Position numbers and translations under genes: made by a program
In this document: positions 1-8,350 of the stretch, piece by piece
How positions within the stretch are numbered: the stretch's first letter is position 1
How the letters are laid out: each line of letters opens with the position of its first letter
DNA from: Moellerella sp963519845
GTDB lineage: Bacteria; Pseudomonadota; Gammaproteobacteria; Enterobacterales; Enterobacteriaceae
Reading direction: 5' to 3'
Assembly (NCBI GenBank): GCA_963519845.1
Contig: CAUQNX010000005.1
Coordinates: 62,001-126,000 of the forward strand
Length of the DNA: 64,000 nucleotides
The notes under the pieces: model-generated
What the model saw: the letters and a program-made list of their open reading frames with translations, nothing else
Database searches by the model: none
Told to the model about the DNA's origin: nothing

Positions 1-28
1 ATCAGCAAATAGTGACCAAAGGATTTTA

Positions 29-715
29 ATGTTTCAGCTTGATGATAATTCCAACCTGTTTCCGCCAATTGAACTGGCAATGACAGAACCCAATGGTCTA
101 TTGGCCATTGGGGGAGATTTGACGCCTGAACGTTTAAAATCCGCTTACTACCATGGGATTTTCCCTTGGTTTAATCCTCAGGAATTACCGCTTTGGTGGT
201 CACCCGACCCAAGAGCGGTATTATTGAAAGATGAGTTACATATTAGTCGCTCAATGCAGAAATTAATCAAGAAACGGCCTTTTACTGTGACGATTAATCA
301 TGCTTTTGATCAGGTAATTGATGCCTGTTCAGTACGCTCAGAAGGCACATGGATTGTCCCTGAAGTGAGGAGCGGTTATAAGGCACTTCATCGACTTGGT
401 CTTGCCCATTCGGTTGAAGCTTGGCACCAAGATAAGTTAGTTGGTGGCCTCTATGGCGTAAGCGTGGGAAGCCTATTTTGCGGTGAATCTATGTTTACTC
501 GAATGAGTGATGCATCTAAGTTTGCATTTATCGCATTTTATTTTCATTTTTTGCGCTATAATGGTCAGCTGTTTGATTGTCAGGTACTTAATCATCATAC
601 TGAGTCGCTGGGTGCCAAAGAAATTCCTCGAAAGGATTTTTCTCGGATTCTTTACCGCTGGCGTGATGAATCGATAAGTAGCGCCTGCTGGGCACCGCAA
701 TTAATTGATTTATAG
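29..715 (+). CDS. aat: Leucyl/phenylalanyl-tRNA--protein transferase
   Basis: Cytoplasmic enzyme that transfers Leu or Phe from aminoacyl-tRNA to proteins with N-terminal Arg or Lys, marking them for ClpAPS degradation (N-end rule). The 228-aa product is close to the E. coli length (234 aa). It carries the family's early IGGDLTPERLKSAYYHGIFPW segment and the central GGLYGVSVGSLFCGESMF segment. An AAAGGA ribosome-binding site at 18-23 supports the ATG at 29. Its neighbours infA and clpA/clpS match the E. coli order. The 28 bases upstream may hold the tail of the preceding gene (cydC in E. coli), but they are too short to call. Confidence 0.97.
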   Translation: MFQLDDNSNLFPPIELAMTEPNGLLAIGGDLTPERLKSAYYHGIFPWFNPQELPLWWSPDPRAVLLKDELHISRSMQKLIKKRPFTVTINHAFDQVIDACSVRSEGTWIVPEVRSGYKALHRLGLAHSVEAWHQDKLVGGLYGVSVGSLFCGESMFTRMSDASKFAFIAFYFHFLRYNGQLFDCQVLNHHTESLGAKEIPRKDFSRILYRWRDESISSACWAPQLIDL

Positions 716-870
716 CTAATATTTATACATTAGATGTTAGTTAACAAAAAAAGTTACCTTCGAACAATGAAGAAAGATCGCTTTAAAATGCGACATTCCT
801 TTACATAGTGAGGGTTTTTGGGCATTATCTTGCCCGTTAAAAGTGAAGGTTATTAGACTTAGAGGATTAG

Positions 871-1089
871 ATGGCCAAAGAAGACAATATTGAAATGCAA
901 GGCACTGTATTAGATACACTGCCGAACACTATGTTCCGTGTTGAGTTAGAGAATGGTCACGTTGTTACTGCCCATATTTCTGGTAAAATGCGTAAAAATT
1001 ACATCCGCATTCTAACTGGTGACAAGGTTACCGTAGAGCTCACTCCATATGACCTGAGCAAAGGCCGTATCATCTTCCGTAGCCGCTGA
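871..1089 (+). CDS. infA: Translation initiation factor IF-1
   Basis: Essential small S1/OB-fold protein that binds the 30S A site during translation initiation. The 72-aa length equals the family standard, and the sequence from MAKEDNIEMQG to the C-terminal GRIIFRSR is almost unchanged from E. coli. The ribosome-binding site AGAGGA is at 861-866. About 155 bases separate it from aat and probably hold its promoter. It converges with clpA across a hairpin. In E. coli the serW tRNA gene follows infA; no tRNA is visible here. Confidence 0.98.
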   Translation: MAKEDNIEMQGTVLDTLPNTMFRVELENGHVVTAHISGKMRKNYIRILTGDKVTVELTPYDLSKGRIIFRSR

Positions 1090-1101
1090 TTCATCCCTTT
1101 T

Positions 1102-1165
1102 AAGGCAATGCCTCAATTCACCACAGGTGACGCGTATACGCTATTCACCTGTGGTATTGCCTTTT
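1102..1165 (+). terminator. Hairpin terminator between infA and clpA
   Basis: Two-part stem. The outer arm AAGGCAAT (1102-1109) pairs with ATTGCCTT (1156-1163). The inner arm ACCACAGGTGA (1120-1130) pairs with TCACCTGTGGT (1145-1155). A short T run follows on the plus strand. It lies between convergent infA and clpA, so it may act on both, but the U tract favours infA. Confidence 0.75.
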
Positions 1166-1171
1166 AATTGA

Positions 1172-3457
1172 TCAGAATATCGCGCTTTCTGGATCAGATT
1201 TGTAAACACTACTGAAATGATAAGCCAGCTTATTGGTCTTTTTGTCCAAATCAATGCTGACTGAGCCGCCATTAACTAATGAGCCAAATAACAACTCATT
1301 TGCTAGTGGTTTTTTCAGATTATCTTGGATTACACGAGCCATTGGTCTCGCGCCCATCGCTTTATCATAGCCCTTCTCACATAACCAATGCTTAACCGCC
1401 TGACTCACTTCAAGAGAGACACCTTTCTCATCGAGCTGTGCTTGTAATTCAACAATAAACTTATCAACCACCTGCACAATGACTTCCATCGACAGTGAAC
1501 TAAACCAGATGATCCCATCAAGACGATTGCGGAATTCTGGGGTAAAGGTGCGTTTAATTTCAATCATCGCATCCGTTGAGTTATCTTGCTCTGCGAAACC
1601 AATAGCCTGACGTTGAGTTTCCTGTACGCCTGCGTTAGTTGTCATCACTAAGATCACATTGCGGAAATCAGCCTTACGACCATTATTGTCGGTTAACGTC
1701 CCATGATCCATCACTTGGAGTAGGATATTAAACACATCTGGGTGCGCCTTCTCAATTTCATCGAGCAGAACCACAGAGTGAGGATTTTTGATCACAGCAT
1801 CTGTCAATAATCCGCCTTGATCATAGCCAACATATCCTGGAGGCGCCCCAATCAAACGACTGATGGTATGTCTCTCCATATATTCGGACATATCGAAGCG
1901 TAGCAGCTTAATATCCAGCGCTTTAGCCAACTGAAGCGTCACTTCCGTTTTTCCGACCCCCGTAGGGCCTGCAAATAAGAAAGAACCAACAGGTTTATTC
2001 TCTGGACCTAATCCCGCACGACTCATTTTGATCGCTTCAGACAGGGCTTCAATGGCTGGATCTTGTCCAAACACCAACATTCTTAACCGGCTATCCAATG
2101 TTTTTAGTCTATCTTTATCGCTGGAAGAGACGGTTTTTTCAGGAATACGAGCGATACGAGCTACAACAGTTTCTATTTCAGGTACGCCGATAGTCTTCTT
2201 ACGGCGACTTGCTGGCATCAAGCGTGTACGCGCGCCAGCTTCATCAATAACGTCGATCGCTTTATCGGGTAAATGACGATCAGTAATATATTTGACTGAT
2301 AGATCAACCGCCGCTTTAATCGCTTTGGTGGTATAGCGCACATCATGGTGTGACTCATATTGTGAGCGTAATCCATTAATAATCTGAATAGTTTCTTCCG
2401 GCGTCGGTTCAACAATATCAATTTTTTGGAAGCGACGTGCTAGCGCCCGATCCTTCTCAAAAATCGAGCTATACTCTTGATAAGTTGTAGAGCCCATAAC
2501 CCTAATGCGCCCACTTGATAGCAGCGGTTTGATTAAATTAGCCGCATCAACTTGCCCACCAGAGGCTGCGCCTGCGCCAATGATGGTGTGTATCTCATCA
2601 ATAAATAGAATACTTTGCTGATCTTTTTCCAGCATTTTCAATAAAGCTTTGAAGCGCTTCTCAAAATCACCACGATATTTGGTGCCCGCCAGCAGTGCGC
2701 CTATATCCAATGAGTAGATGGTGCAACCTTTCATGACCTCAGGTACATCATCTTGTTCAATACGCCATGCTAACCCTTCTGCGATGGCGGTTTTACCCAC
2801 ACCAGACTCACCCACCAATAAGGGGTTATTTTTACGGCGGCGGCATAGAACTTGTATGGTGCGCTCTAACTCAGCCTGACGTCCTACCAGAGGATCAATT
2901 TTACCTTGGCTAGCCAATTGATTTAAATTGGTGGTAAAACTTTCCATCCGATCTTCGCTATTTTGCGCGTCATCATTCGCCATTGGCGTACCTGATGGAT
3001 CTTGCTGTGGTTGTTCGCTCTCTTCACCTTTCACAGTACCGTGAGAGATAAAATTAACGATATCGAGTCGACTTACATCGTATTTACGTAATAGATAAGC
3101 GGCTTGCGACTCTTGTTCACTAAATATAGCGACTAAAACATTAGCCCCAGTCACTTCGTTCCGGCCTGATGATTGAACATGAAACACAGCACGTTGCAAT
3201 ACGCGCTGAAAACTCAGGGTAGGTTGAGTATCCCGGCTATCATTTTCAGGTAACAAGGGGGTTGTTTGTTCAATAAAATGCTCGAGTTCCTGACGCAATA
3301 CAGCCAGATCGAGCTTACAAGCGTCCAACGCATCACGCGCTGAAGTGTTACTTAGTAACGCCAGCAAAAGGTGCTCCACAGTCATAAATTCATGCCTGTT
3401 ATCTCTTGCCTTAGCAAAAGCGACGTTAAGACTAAGCTCCAGTTCTTGATTGAGCAT
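1172..3457 (-). CDS. clpA: ATP-dependent Clp protease ATP-binding subunit ClpA
   Basis: AAA+ unfoldase that feeds substrates to ClpP and, with the adaptor ClpS, degrades N-end-rule proteins. Order: an N-terminal Clp-N double repeat, a first AAA domain with Walker A GESGVGKTA and Walker B LFIDEIHT, then a second AAA domain with Walker A GPTGVGKTE, VVLLDEIEKAH and a ClpB-D2-type C-terminus. The frame stays open to a TTG at 3469. The ATG at 3457 follows GGAGGTG and gives the family N-terminus MLNQELELSLN, so 3457 (761 aa) is preferred. clpS lies 31 bases upstream from this start on the same strand. Confidence 0.98.
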   Translation of the reverse strand: MLNQELELSLNVAFAKARDNRHEFMTVEHLLLALLSNTSARDALDACKLDLAVLRQELEHFIEQTTPLLPENDSRDTQPTLSFQRVLQRAVFHVQSSGRNEVTGANVLVAIFSEQESQAAYLLRKYDVSRLDIVNFISHGTVKGEESEQPQQDPSGTPMANDDAQNSEDRMESFTTNLNQLASQGKIDPLVGRQAELERTIQVLCRRRKNNPLLVGESGVGKTAIAEGLAWRIEQDDVPEVMKGCTIYSLDIGALLAGTKYRGDFEKRFKALLKMLEKDQQSILFIDEIHTIIGAGAASGGQVDAANLIKPLLSSGRIRVMGSTTYQEYSSIFEKDRALARRFQKIDIVEPTPEETIQIINGLRSQYESHHDVRYTTKAIKAAVDLSVKYITDRHLPDKAIDVIDEAGARTRLMPASRRKKTIGVPEIETVVARIARIPEKTVSSSDKDRLKTLDSRLRMLVFGQDPAIEALSEAIKMSRAGLGPENKPVGSFLFAGPTGVGKTEVTLQLAKALDIKLLRFDMSEYMERHTISRLIGAPPGYVGYDQGGLLTDAVIKNPHSVVLLDEIEKAHPDVFNILLQVMDHGTLTDNNGRKADFRNVILVMTTNAGVQETQRQAIGFAEQDNSTDAMIEIKRTFTPEFRNRLDGIIWFSSLSMEVIVQVVDKFIVELQAQLDEKGVSLEVSQAVKHWLCEKGYDKAMGARPMARVIQDNLKKPLANELLFGSLVNGGSVSIDLDKKTNKLAYHFSSVYKSDPESAIF

Positions 3458-3488
3458 AAGCACCTCCAAATTAAATTAGTCAGTTAGA

Positions 3489-3827
3489 TCAATCTTTTTC
3501 AACCGTACAAAGTAACGGAAACTCATGTTCTCGCGCGTAGGTATTAACCAGCATCGCTTTTGTTTCTGCAACCTCAGCAGTAAAAACCCCACAAATTCCC
3601 TTTCCTTGGTAATGAATATCTAACATTATTTGTGTCGAACGTTCTTCATCAAAAGAAAAGTATTTTTGTAATACTTCCACGACAAAATCCATGGGTGTAT
3701 AGTCATCATTATTCAAAATCACCTTGTACATCGACGGTGGTTGAAGCAATTGTTCAACATCATCCTTGAAGCTTACATCCGTTTTAAACGTACTCAGAAA
3801 ATCATTCATTGCACTTTTGCTCAGCAT
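3489..3827 (-). CDS. clpS: ATP-dependent Clp protease adaptor ClpS
   Basis: Adaptor that binds N-degron residues and delivers substrates to ClpA. The core PPSMYKVILNNDDYTPMDFV and the HYQGKGICGVFTAEVAETK segment are diagnostic, including the conserved NDD that contacts the N-terminal amine. The ATG at 3827 gives 112 aa. An internal ATG at 3809 gives 106 aa, exactly the E. coli length with matching spacing to PPSMYK. Neither has a strong ribosome-binding site, so the shorter start is at least as likely. It lies immediately upstream of clpA on the same strand. Confidence 0.96.
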   Translation of the reverse strand: MLSKSAMNDFLSTFKTDVSFKDDVEQLLQPPSMYKVILNNDDYTPMDFVVEVLQKYFSFDEERSTQIMLDIHYQGKGICGVFTAEVAETKAMLVNTYAREHEFPLLCTVEKD

Positions 3828-4187
3828 CCGATTTTTAAGTTAAGCATAGCCTTTCTTGTCTACTATTCCTATTTAAAAAGCCCCATCGGGTCATCATAGC
3901 AACAATCCAGAAAACTTGTATTACACTAGGTATAACAGGATTCTAACATTCTAAAAGACTTTTTTTCGCATATATAGTTTATATATACACTTAGAAATAA
4001 TAACTTATCAATAAAGTTACAGATATCAAATTTTAACCCGCAAAAAACAATTAGCTGACTTCAATCTCTTGACCTCAGCGACAATTCCACTAAAGTATGT
4101 TTTGCAAGCTATATTATGCGTATTTTTACTTAATTGTTGTGTTTATGCTATAGGTTAACCAACAACTCTGATGATAAAGGATGATGT
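3828..4187. other. Divergent control region between clpS and cspD
   Basis: 360 AT-rich bases between divergent clpS and cspD. I see no credible ORF or stable RNA. A sigma70-like element (TTGACC at 4069, TAAAGT at 4091, 16-base spacer) points toward cspD. The rest probably holds the clpS-clpA promoter, but no convincing site could be fixed by eye. Confidence 0.5.
4069..4096 (+). promoter_or_regulatory. Candidate sigma70 promoter for cspD
   Basis: TTGACC (4069-4074), 16 bases, TAAAGT (4091-4096). This is a good -35 match and a four-of-six -10 match, about 92 bases upstream of the cspD start. Assigned by consensus only. Confidence 0.35.
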
Positions 4188-4412
4188 ATGGAGACAGGTA
4201 TAGTTAAGTGGTTTAACAACGCAAAAGGATTTGGTTTTATCTGCCCAGTTAACGGGGGTGATGATATTTTTGCCCACTATTCCAGTATTCAGATGGAAGG
4301 TTATCGCACCCTGAAAGCCGGTCAAAAAGTGACCTTTAGCGTAGATGAAGGTCCGAAAGGCAGTCACGCGAGTATTATTATCCCGATTGAAGGTGAACAG
4401 CTGAATAGCTAA
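4188..4412 (+). CDS. cspD: Cold-shock-like protein CspD
   Basis: Cold-shock-domain protein. In E. coli, CspD is induced in stationary phase and inhibits replication by binding single-stranded DNA. The 74-aa length equals E. coli CspD. RNP1 (KGFGFI) and RNP2 (DIFAHY) are intact, and IQMEGYRTLKAGQ separates it from CspA-type paralogues. The GGATGATGT ribosome-binding region lies just before the ATG. It is divergent from clpS as in E. coli. Confidence 0.96.
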   Translation: METGIVKWFNNAKGFGFICPVNGGDDIFAHYSSIQMEGYRTLKAGQKVTFSVDEGPKGSHASIIIPIEGEQLNS

Positions 4413-4458
4413 ACCCAAAATATTTTAATCAAACGTATTAGTTAAAAAAGTAAATTCA

Positions 4459-4488
4459 TATCCCAGTATTTAGCTGGGGTATAATTTT
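4459..4488 (+). terminator. Probable terminator of cspD
   Basis: Stem TATCCCAG (4459-4466) with CTGGGGTA (4474-4481), one G-T pair and a seven-base loop, followed by the T-rich TAATTTT. It is 47 bases past the cspD stop. Stem strength is moderate. Confidence 0.5.
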
Positions 4489-4654
4489 ACTCAACTTCAC
4501 GTTATTTCCTAATGATAAAAATGAATAATACACACTAAAAAAATTATTTTGTTATCCATAAATACCCCTGCTTATTTATAGGCACCTCTTTATCAAAATA
4601 AACTGTAGAGTGTGATTATTTATAATTAAGAAAAATCATCATATTTAATTAAAA

Positions 4655-5197
4655 CTAATAACCGTTAATTTTATTTTTCTCTAAGCTAGAGACACTATTA
4701 CCATTAATATCCGTTGAATTGGTATCTGCACCTTGCTTGATTAACTCCTCTAATAGCGCTTGACGTTGGAAAAGAGATGCATACATTGCTGCTGTTTGTC
4801 CTGCATTATTACGCGCATCAGGATTACATTCAGCCTTCATCAGTTGTTTCGTTATTTCCATTTCGCCTTTAAATACAGCTCCCATTAACGCTGTATTCCC
4901 CCTTTTATCTGATAAACAGGGATCTGCACCCGCATTAATCAATATTTTAACTAACTCACTGTGGCCATTATATGCGGCAAGAATTATTGCGGTATAACCT
5001 TTGTCATCTTGCTCATTAAGATTATATTTGGCAGAAATTAATAAATTAATGACATCTTCATTTCCTTTTCGTGCAGCATCCCACAGATAATAGTTAAGTT
5101 GTCTTTTAACCTCTAATTCATCAGATTCATTAACTGCATTAGCGGTGGTAAAAACAGACATTATCAATAAACAAAATAATAGATACATGGATTTCAT
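4655..5197 (-). CDS. Periplasmic ankyrin-repeat protein, catalase partner (AnkB-like)
   Basis: 180 aa from the ATG at 5197, chosen because GGGGAA precedes it and it opens a clear signal peptide (MKSMYLLFCLLIM to TANA) with cleavage near residue 22. The frame is open to 5248. The mature part holds about four ankyrin repeats, visible in GYTAIILAAYNGHSELVKIL, GNTALMGAVFKGEMEITKQL and GQTAAMYAS. It lies 57 bases downstream of the catalase gene on the same strand. In Pseudomonas aeruginosa the ankyrin gene ankB follows katB and is needed for full KatB activity. The arrangement suggests the same role here, by inference. Confidence 0.85.
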   Translation of the reverse strand: MKSMYLLFCLLIMSVFTTANAVNESDELEVKRQLNYYLWDAARKGNEDVINLLISAKYNLNEQDDKGYTAIILAAYNGHSELVKILINAGADPCLSDKRGNTALMGAVFKGEMEITKQLMKAECNPDARNNAGQTAAMYASLFQRQALLEELIKQGADTNSTDINGNSVSSLEKNKINGY

Positions 5198-5254
5198 TAA
5201 ATTCCCCACTGTAAATTGAATTGAACCCGCACAAAAGTACGGGTACAAATACTG

Positions 5255-6802
5255 CTATTTATCTGATAACTCGCTCGCTAATTTTTGTACTGTCTCAATA
5301 TTTCCTTTAGCAATCTGAGTGAGGCGGGTTCCATATTCTTTATCCGCCTTATAAAAATAAGAAAGTAAAATATGTTTACTTTGAGTGTCAGCACCTACGA
5401 GCGCAGTTCCTAGTGAATTAACCAGATCATTTTGTTCTTTTTTATTGTAAGAACGATAAAGCTCCCCGGTTTGTTTAAAATTCTGTTCTCTCTGAATTTT
5501 ACTTTGTTGTGTTGCCCCCTCTAAAGGCATTTGACTATAACGGGCAAAGGCTAACTCTTCACGTGGATAAATTCGGCTTGGTTGATAATTTACGCCTTGA
5601 TCCTTAGTATTTCCGCTATTAAGACTTCCATCTTGGTTAATATTATTAATGGGGATTTTAGGGCTATTAATGGATAAATTAATGCCATTGGCACCCAGAC
5701 GATAAATTTGAGTATCTGCATAAGCAAATAAACGTCCTTGTAGTAATTTATCTTCTGAAGGTTCAATTCCCGGAATTAGATTCGCCGGAGACATAGCTAC
5801 TTGCTCGGTTTCCTGAAACACATTATCTGGATTTTTATTCAATACCATTTGCCCAATTTTTCTTTCTGCTATATTTGGCCAAATCTTTGTCGCATCTAAA
5901 GGATCAAAATCAAAAGTTTTAAAATCTTCTGGTTTTAATACTTGAATATAGAGATCCCATTTAGGGTAATCACCTCGATTAATTGCCGATACAAGGTCAT
6001 TGGTCATATGACTATAATCTCTACCTTGTACCACTTCAACTTGCTGAGGATCTAGATTTTTTACGCCTTGCAATGTTTTCCAATGAAACTTAACGTAATG
6101 AATCTCCCCCTTTTTATTGATAAATTTATAGGCATGAACACTATTACCATCCATATTTCGATAAGAGGCGGGTGTACCTTCATTAGAATAAAGTAGAGTC
6201 AATGTACGAATAGATTCTGGTAAATGTGAGAAGAAATCAAAGCGGCGGGAATCATCATCAAGATTAGTTCGAGGGTCAGGTTTAAACGCATGTACCATAT
6301 CAGGAAACTTTATCGCATCACGAATAAAGAAAGTTGGAAAATTATTTCCGACTAAATCCCAATTCCCCTCTTTGGTATAAAATTTAGTAGCAAAACCTCG
6401 AGGGTCGCGCAATGTTTCAGGCGAATGATTTCCATGTACAACACTTGAAAAGCGAACAAATACTGGTGTTTTATCACCATTAGTAAATAATTTTGCGCTA
6501 GTCATATCCGTTATATCTGCGGTAGAAGTAAATTCACCATATGCGCCAGCTCCACGAGCATGAACTACTCGTTCTGGAATACGTTCTCGGCTAAAACGTT
6601 GCAGTTTTTGTAATAACTGTACATCCTGTAATAAAACGGGTCCATTAGCACCTGCCGTTTGAGAGTTTTGATTATCACCGACTGGAGCACCATTATCTCG
6701 AGTTAATGTATTGGCATGTATCATTGGGGTAATTAAAAGTGATGAAATAACCACCAGTAATTTTTTTGACCTAACTAAATTACACATAGCATTGTTTTTC
6801 AT
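5255..6802 (-). CDS. Monofunctional heme catalase with signal peptide (KatB-like)
   Basis: Converts hydrogen peroxide to water and oxygen, probably in the periplasm. 515 aa, a small-subunit catalase. Residues 1-30 form a signal peptide ending ITPMIHA. The distal active site FSRERIPERVVHARGAGAYG contains the catalytic His81. The proximal heme signature RLFAYADTQIYRLG places the heme-ligand Tyr near residue 361. NNFPTFFIRDAIKFPDMVHA is also typical. Length and architecture resemble P. aeruginosa KatB (513 aa). It appears co-transcribed with the downstream ankyrin gene. E. coli has no catalase at this position, so the pair looks like an insertion. Confidence 0.95.
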   Translation of the reverse strand: MKNNAMCNLVRSKKLLVVISSLLITPMIHANTLTRDNGAPVGDNQNSQTAGANGPVLLQDVQLLQKLQRFSRERIPERVVHARGAGAYGEFTSTADITDMTSAKLFTNGDKTPVFVRFSSVVHGNHSPETLRDPRGFATKFYTKEGNWDLVGNNFPTFFIRDAIKFPDMVHAFKPDPRTNLDDDSRRFDFFSHLPESIRTLTLLYSNEGTPASYRNMDGNSVHAYKFINKKGEIHYVKFHWKTLQGVKNLDPQQVEVVQGRDYSHMTNDLVSAINRGDYPKWDLYIQVLKPEDFKTFDFDPLDATKIWPNIAERKIGQMVLNKNPDNVFQETEQVAMSPANLIPGIEPSEDKLLQGRLFAYADTQIYRLGANGINLSINSPKIPINNINQDGSLNSGNTKDQGVNYQPSRIYPREELAFARYSQMPLEGATQQSKIQREQNFKQTGELYRSYNKKEQNDLVNSLGTALVGADTQSKHILLSYFYKADKEYGTRLTQIAKGNIETVQKLASELSDK

Positions 6803-7405
6803 AAAATATCTCTAACCTAATTTATTAATTTAAGCCCGTGATCCTTTGATTCAGTGATAGATAAGCGCATCATTGAACGCAAACAAAATAGTTAATTAAA
6901 AGACTTCACTTTGCTCACCAAACCACTCGACTTCTCATTTTTTATTAGTAATTTTTGGGTAAACTACTAATAATTAAATATACATTAGAGCGCTTAATTT
7001 TTTTATTCGATACTTTCTATTGAATCAATAAGTTAAAACGCTATTGAAAAAATAAAAAATAAGTAAATTCACCTTAAGTGAAGGTCATATAATTAAACAA
7101 TGCAAATTAAAGTCTATCGCAGATCCAATGCCCGAACATTTATCTGGATTAACAATAAAAAAAATAAAAATTTCTATAAACTTGCATTGCCTTTTCTCAC
7201 AAGGTGACTTTTACAAAGAAGGTTTAAACCTAAGTTAATAATTAATTTAATTTCATTGAAAATTATTTAGCTTATTAAGTATCTTTGTAATTTTTAATAT
7301 TATCACCTATATATTTCATGACTGATAAAGTTTCAATTATTAATTTAATTGCTATTTATAACTCAATAATATTAATTAAACGACTTATTATATAATGAGG
7401 AAATC
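6803..7405. other. AT-rich divergent region between the catalase and the methyltransferase
   Basis: About 600 very AT-rich bases between divergently transcribed genes. No ORF with coding character and no RNA family is recognised. It must contain both promoters. Some ATAG/CTAT half-sites recall OxyR boxes, but their spacing does not fit the consensus, so no operator is called. Confidence 0.5.
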
Positions 7406-8146
7406 ATGAGAAGAGCAATAATTATTTTGTACAGCTATGCTAGCTATCTGCTAGGTATGAGTGGACTTGCATTATTAATTGCATTGATGAATGGTTGGGG
7501 CCTAACCAGCATGGTTAGTATTCAAGAAACATCGGCCACCCTACCTTGGTTTATCAATCTGGCGCTACTTCTATTCTTTGGTGCTATGCATTCTTTGATG
7601 GCTCAAAAATGGCTAAAAACTAAATTAAGGCTTACTCCCGCAATAGAAAGAAGTACTTATGTGCTGATCACCGGAGTTCAATTGATTTTACTAGCGCTAT
7701 TTTGGCAACCGTTACCTGGTGCACTATGGCAGCTTCAAGCAGGAAGCTTAGCCGCTTGGACACTAACCATTGTCAGCCTGCTTGGTTGGCTATTTATGCT
7801 GATTTCAACTTGTATAATCAGCCATAGTGACTTATTTGGCCTACGCCAATCTTGGCTAGAGTGGCGAAATCAGCAATATACTCCGCTACCCTTTCAGATC
7901 CGTGGATTATACAAATTTATGCGTCATCCGCAAATGACAGGCATGTTAATTGCTTTTTGGTTTACGCCAGATATGACTTCAAGTCGATTATTATTCAATA
8001 TATCAATGACAATCTATATTTTAATAGGTATTTATTTCGAAGAACGCTCTCTAATTAAAGAACTGGGAACTGATTATCAACGCTATCGCCAGCAAGTTGC
8101 TATGCTAATTCCGAAAAAATCGGTAAATCATAAGGTAACCGAATAA
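7406..8146 (+). CDS. mddA: MddA/NnrU-family methyltransferase, probable methanethiol S-methyltransferase
   Basis: Integral membrane protein of 246 aa with about five or six hydrophobic segments, in the isoprenylcysteine methyltransferase-like superfamily. The C-terminal half carries the S-adenosylmethionine-binding RHPQMTG motif, the EERSLIKELGTDYQRY segment and the terminal VAMLIPK. The SDLFGLRQSWLEWR stretch and the overall layout match MddA, which methylates methanethiol to dimethyl sulfide. An AGGA ribosome-binding site lies before the ATG at 7406. It is divergent from the catalase gene. The family is sure; the substrate follows from resemblance. Confidence 0.8.
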   Translation: MRRAIIILYSYASYLLGMSGLALLIALMNGWGLTSMVSIQETSATLPWFINLALLLFFGAMHSLMAQKWLKTKLRLTPAIERSTYVLITGVQLILLALFWQPLPGALWQLQAGSLAAWTLTIVSLLGWLFMLISTCIISHSDLFGLRQSWLEWRNQQYTPLPFQIRGLYKFMRHPQMTGMLIAFWFTPDMTSSRLLFNISMTIYILIGIYFEERSLIKELGTDYQRYRQQVAMLIPKKSVNHKVTE

Positions 8147-8150
8147 CTAT

Positions 8151-8180
8151 TATTGGCCGGTATTATTCTATCGGCCAATA
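8151..8180 (+). terminator. Inverted repeat after the mddA-like gene, possible terminator
   Basis: Perfect 9-bp arms TATTGGCCG (8151-8159) and CGGCCAATA (8172-8180), starting 5 bases past the stop codon. No T run follows, so intrinsic termination is uncertain. The hairpin may instead stabilise the 3' end. Confidence 0.4.
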
Positions 8181-8350
8181 TGATTCATATCCTAATTTAG
8201 GTAAAATATAATACAAAAATAAATAAAAATTTAAACTATATATAAATCAATAATTACTATATAAATAGCTTATCGATTAGATCCGTTTAAATAATTGAAG
8301 GCTAATAAATACGGGATAAATATTTATCAACCTTCTGAATTATTTAGCTA

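Noticed and set aside
4155..4418. 87-codon minus-strand ORF opposite cspD
   Set aside because: Shadow of the conserved cspD frame; the translation has no recognisable features.
6840..7060. OxyR-like ATAG/CTAT half-sites before the catalase gene
   Set aside because: Half-sites exist, but the 7-base spacing of the four-element OxyR consensus is not met at any position, and the region is so AT-rich that such tetramers are expected by chance.
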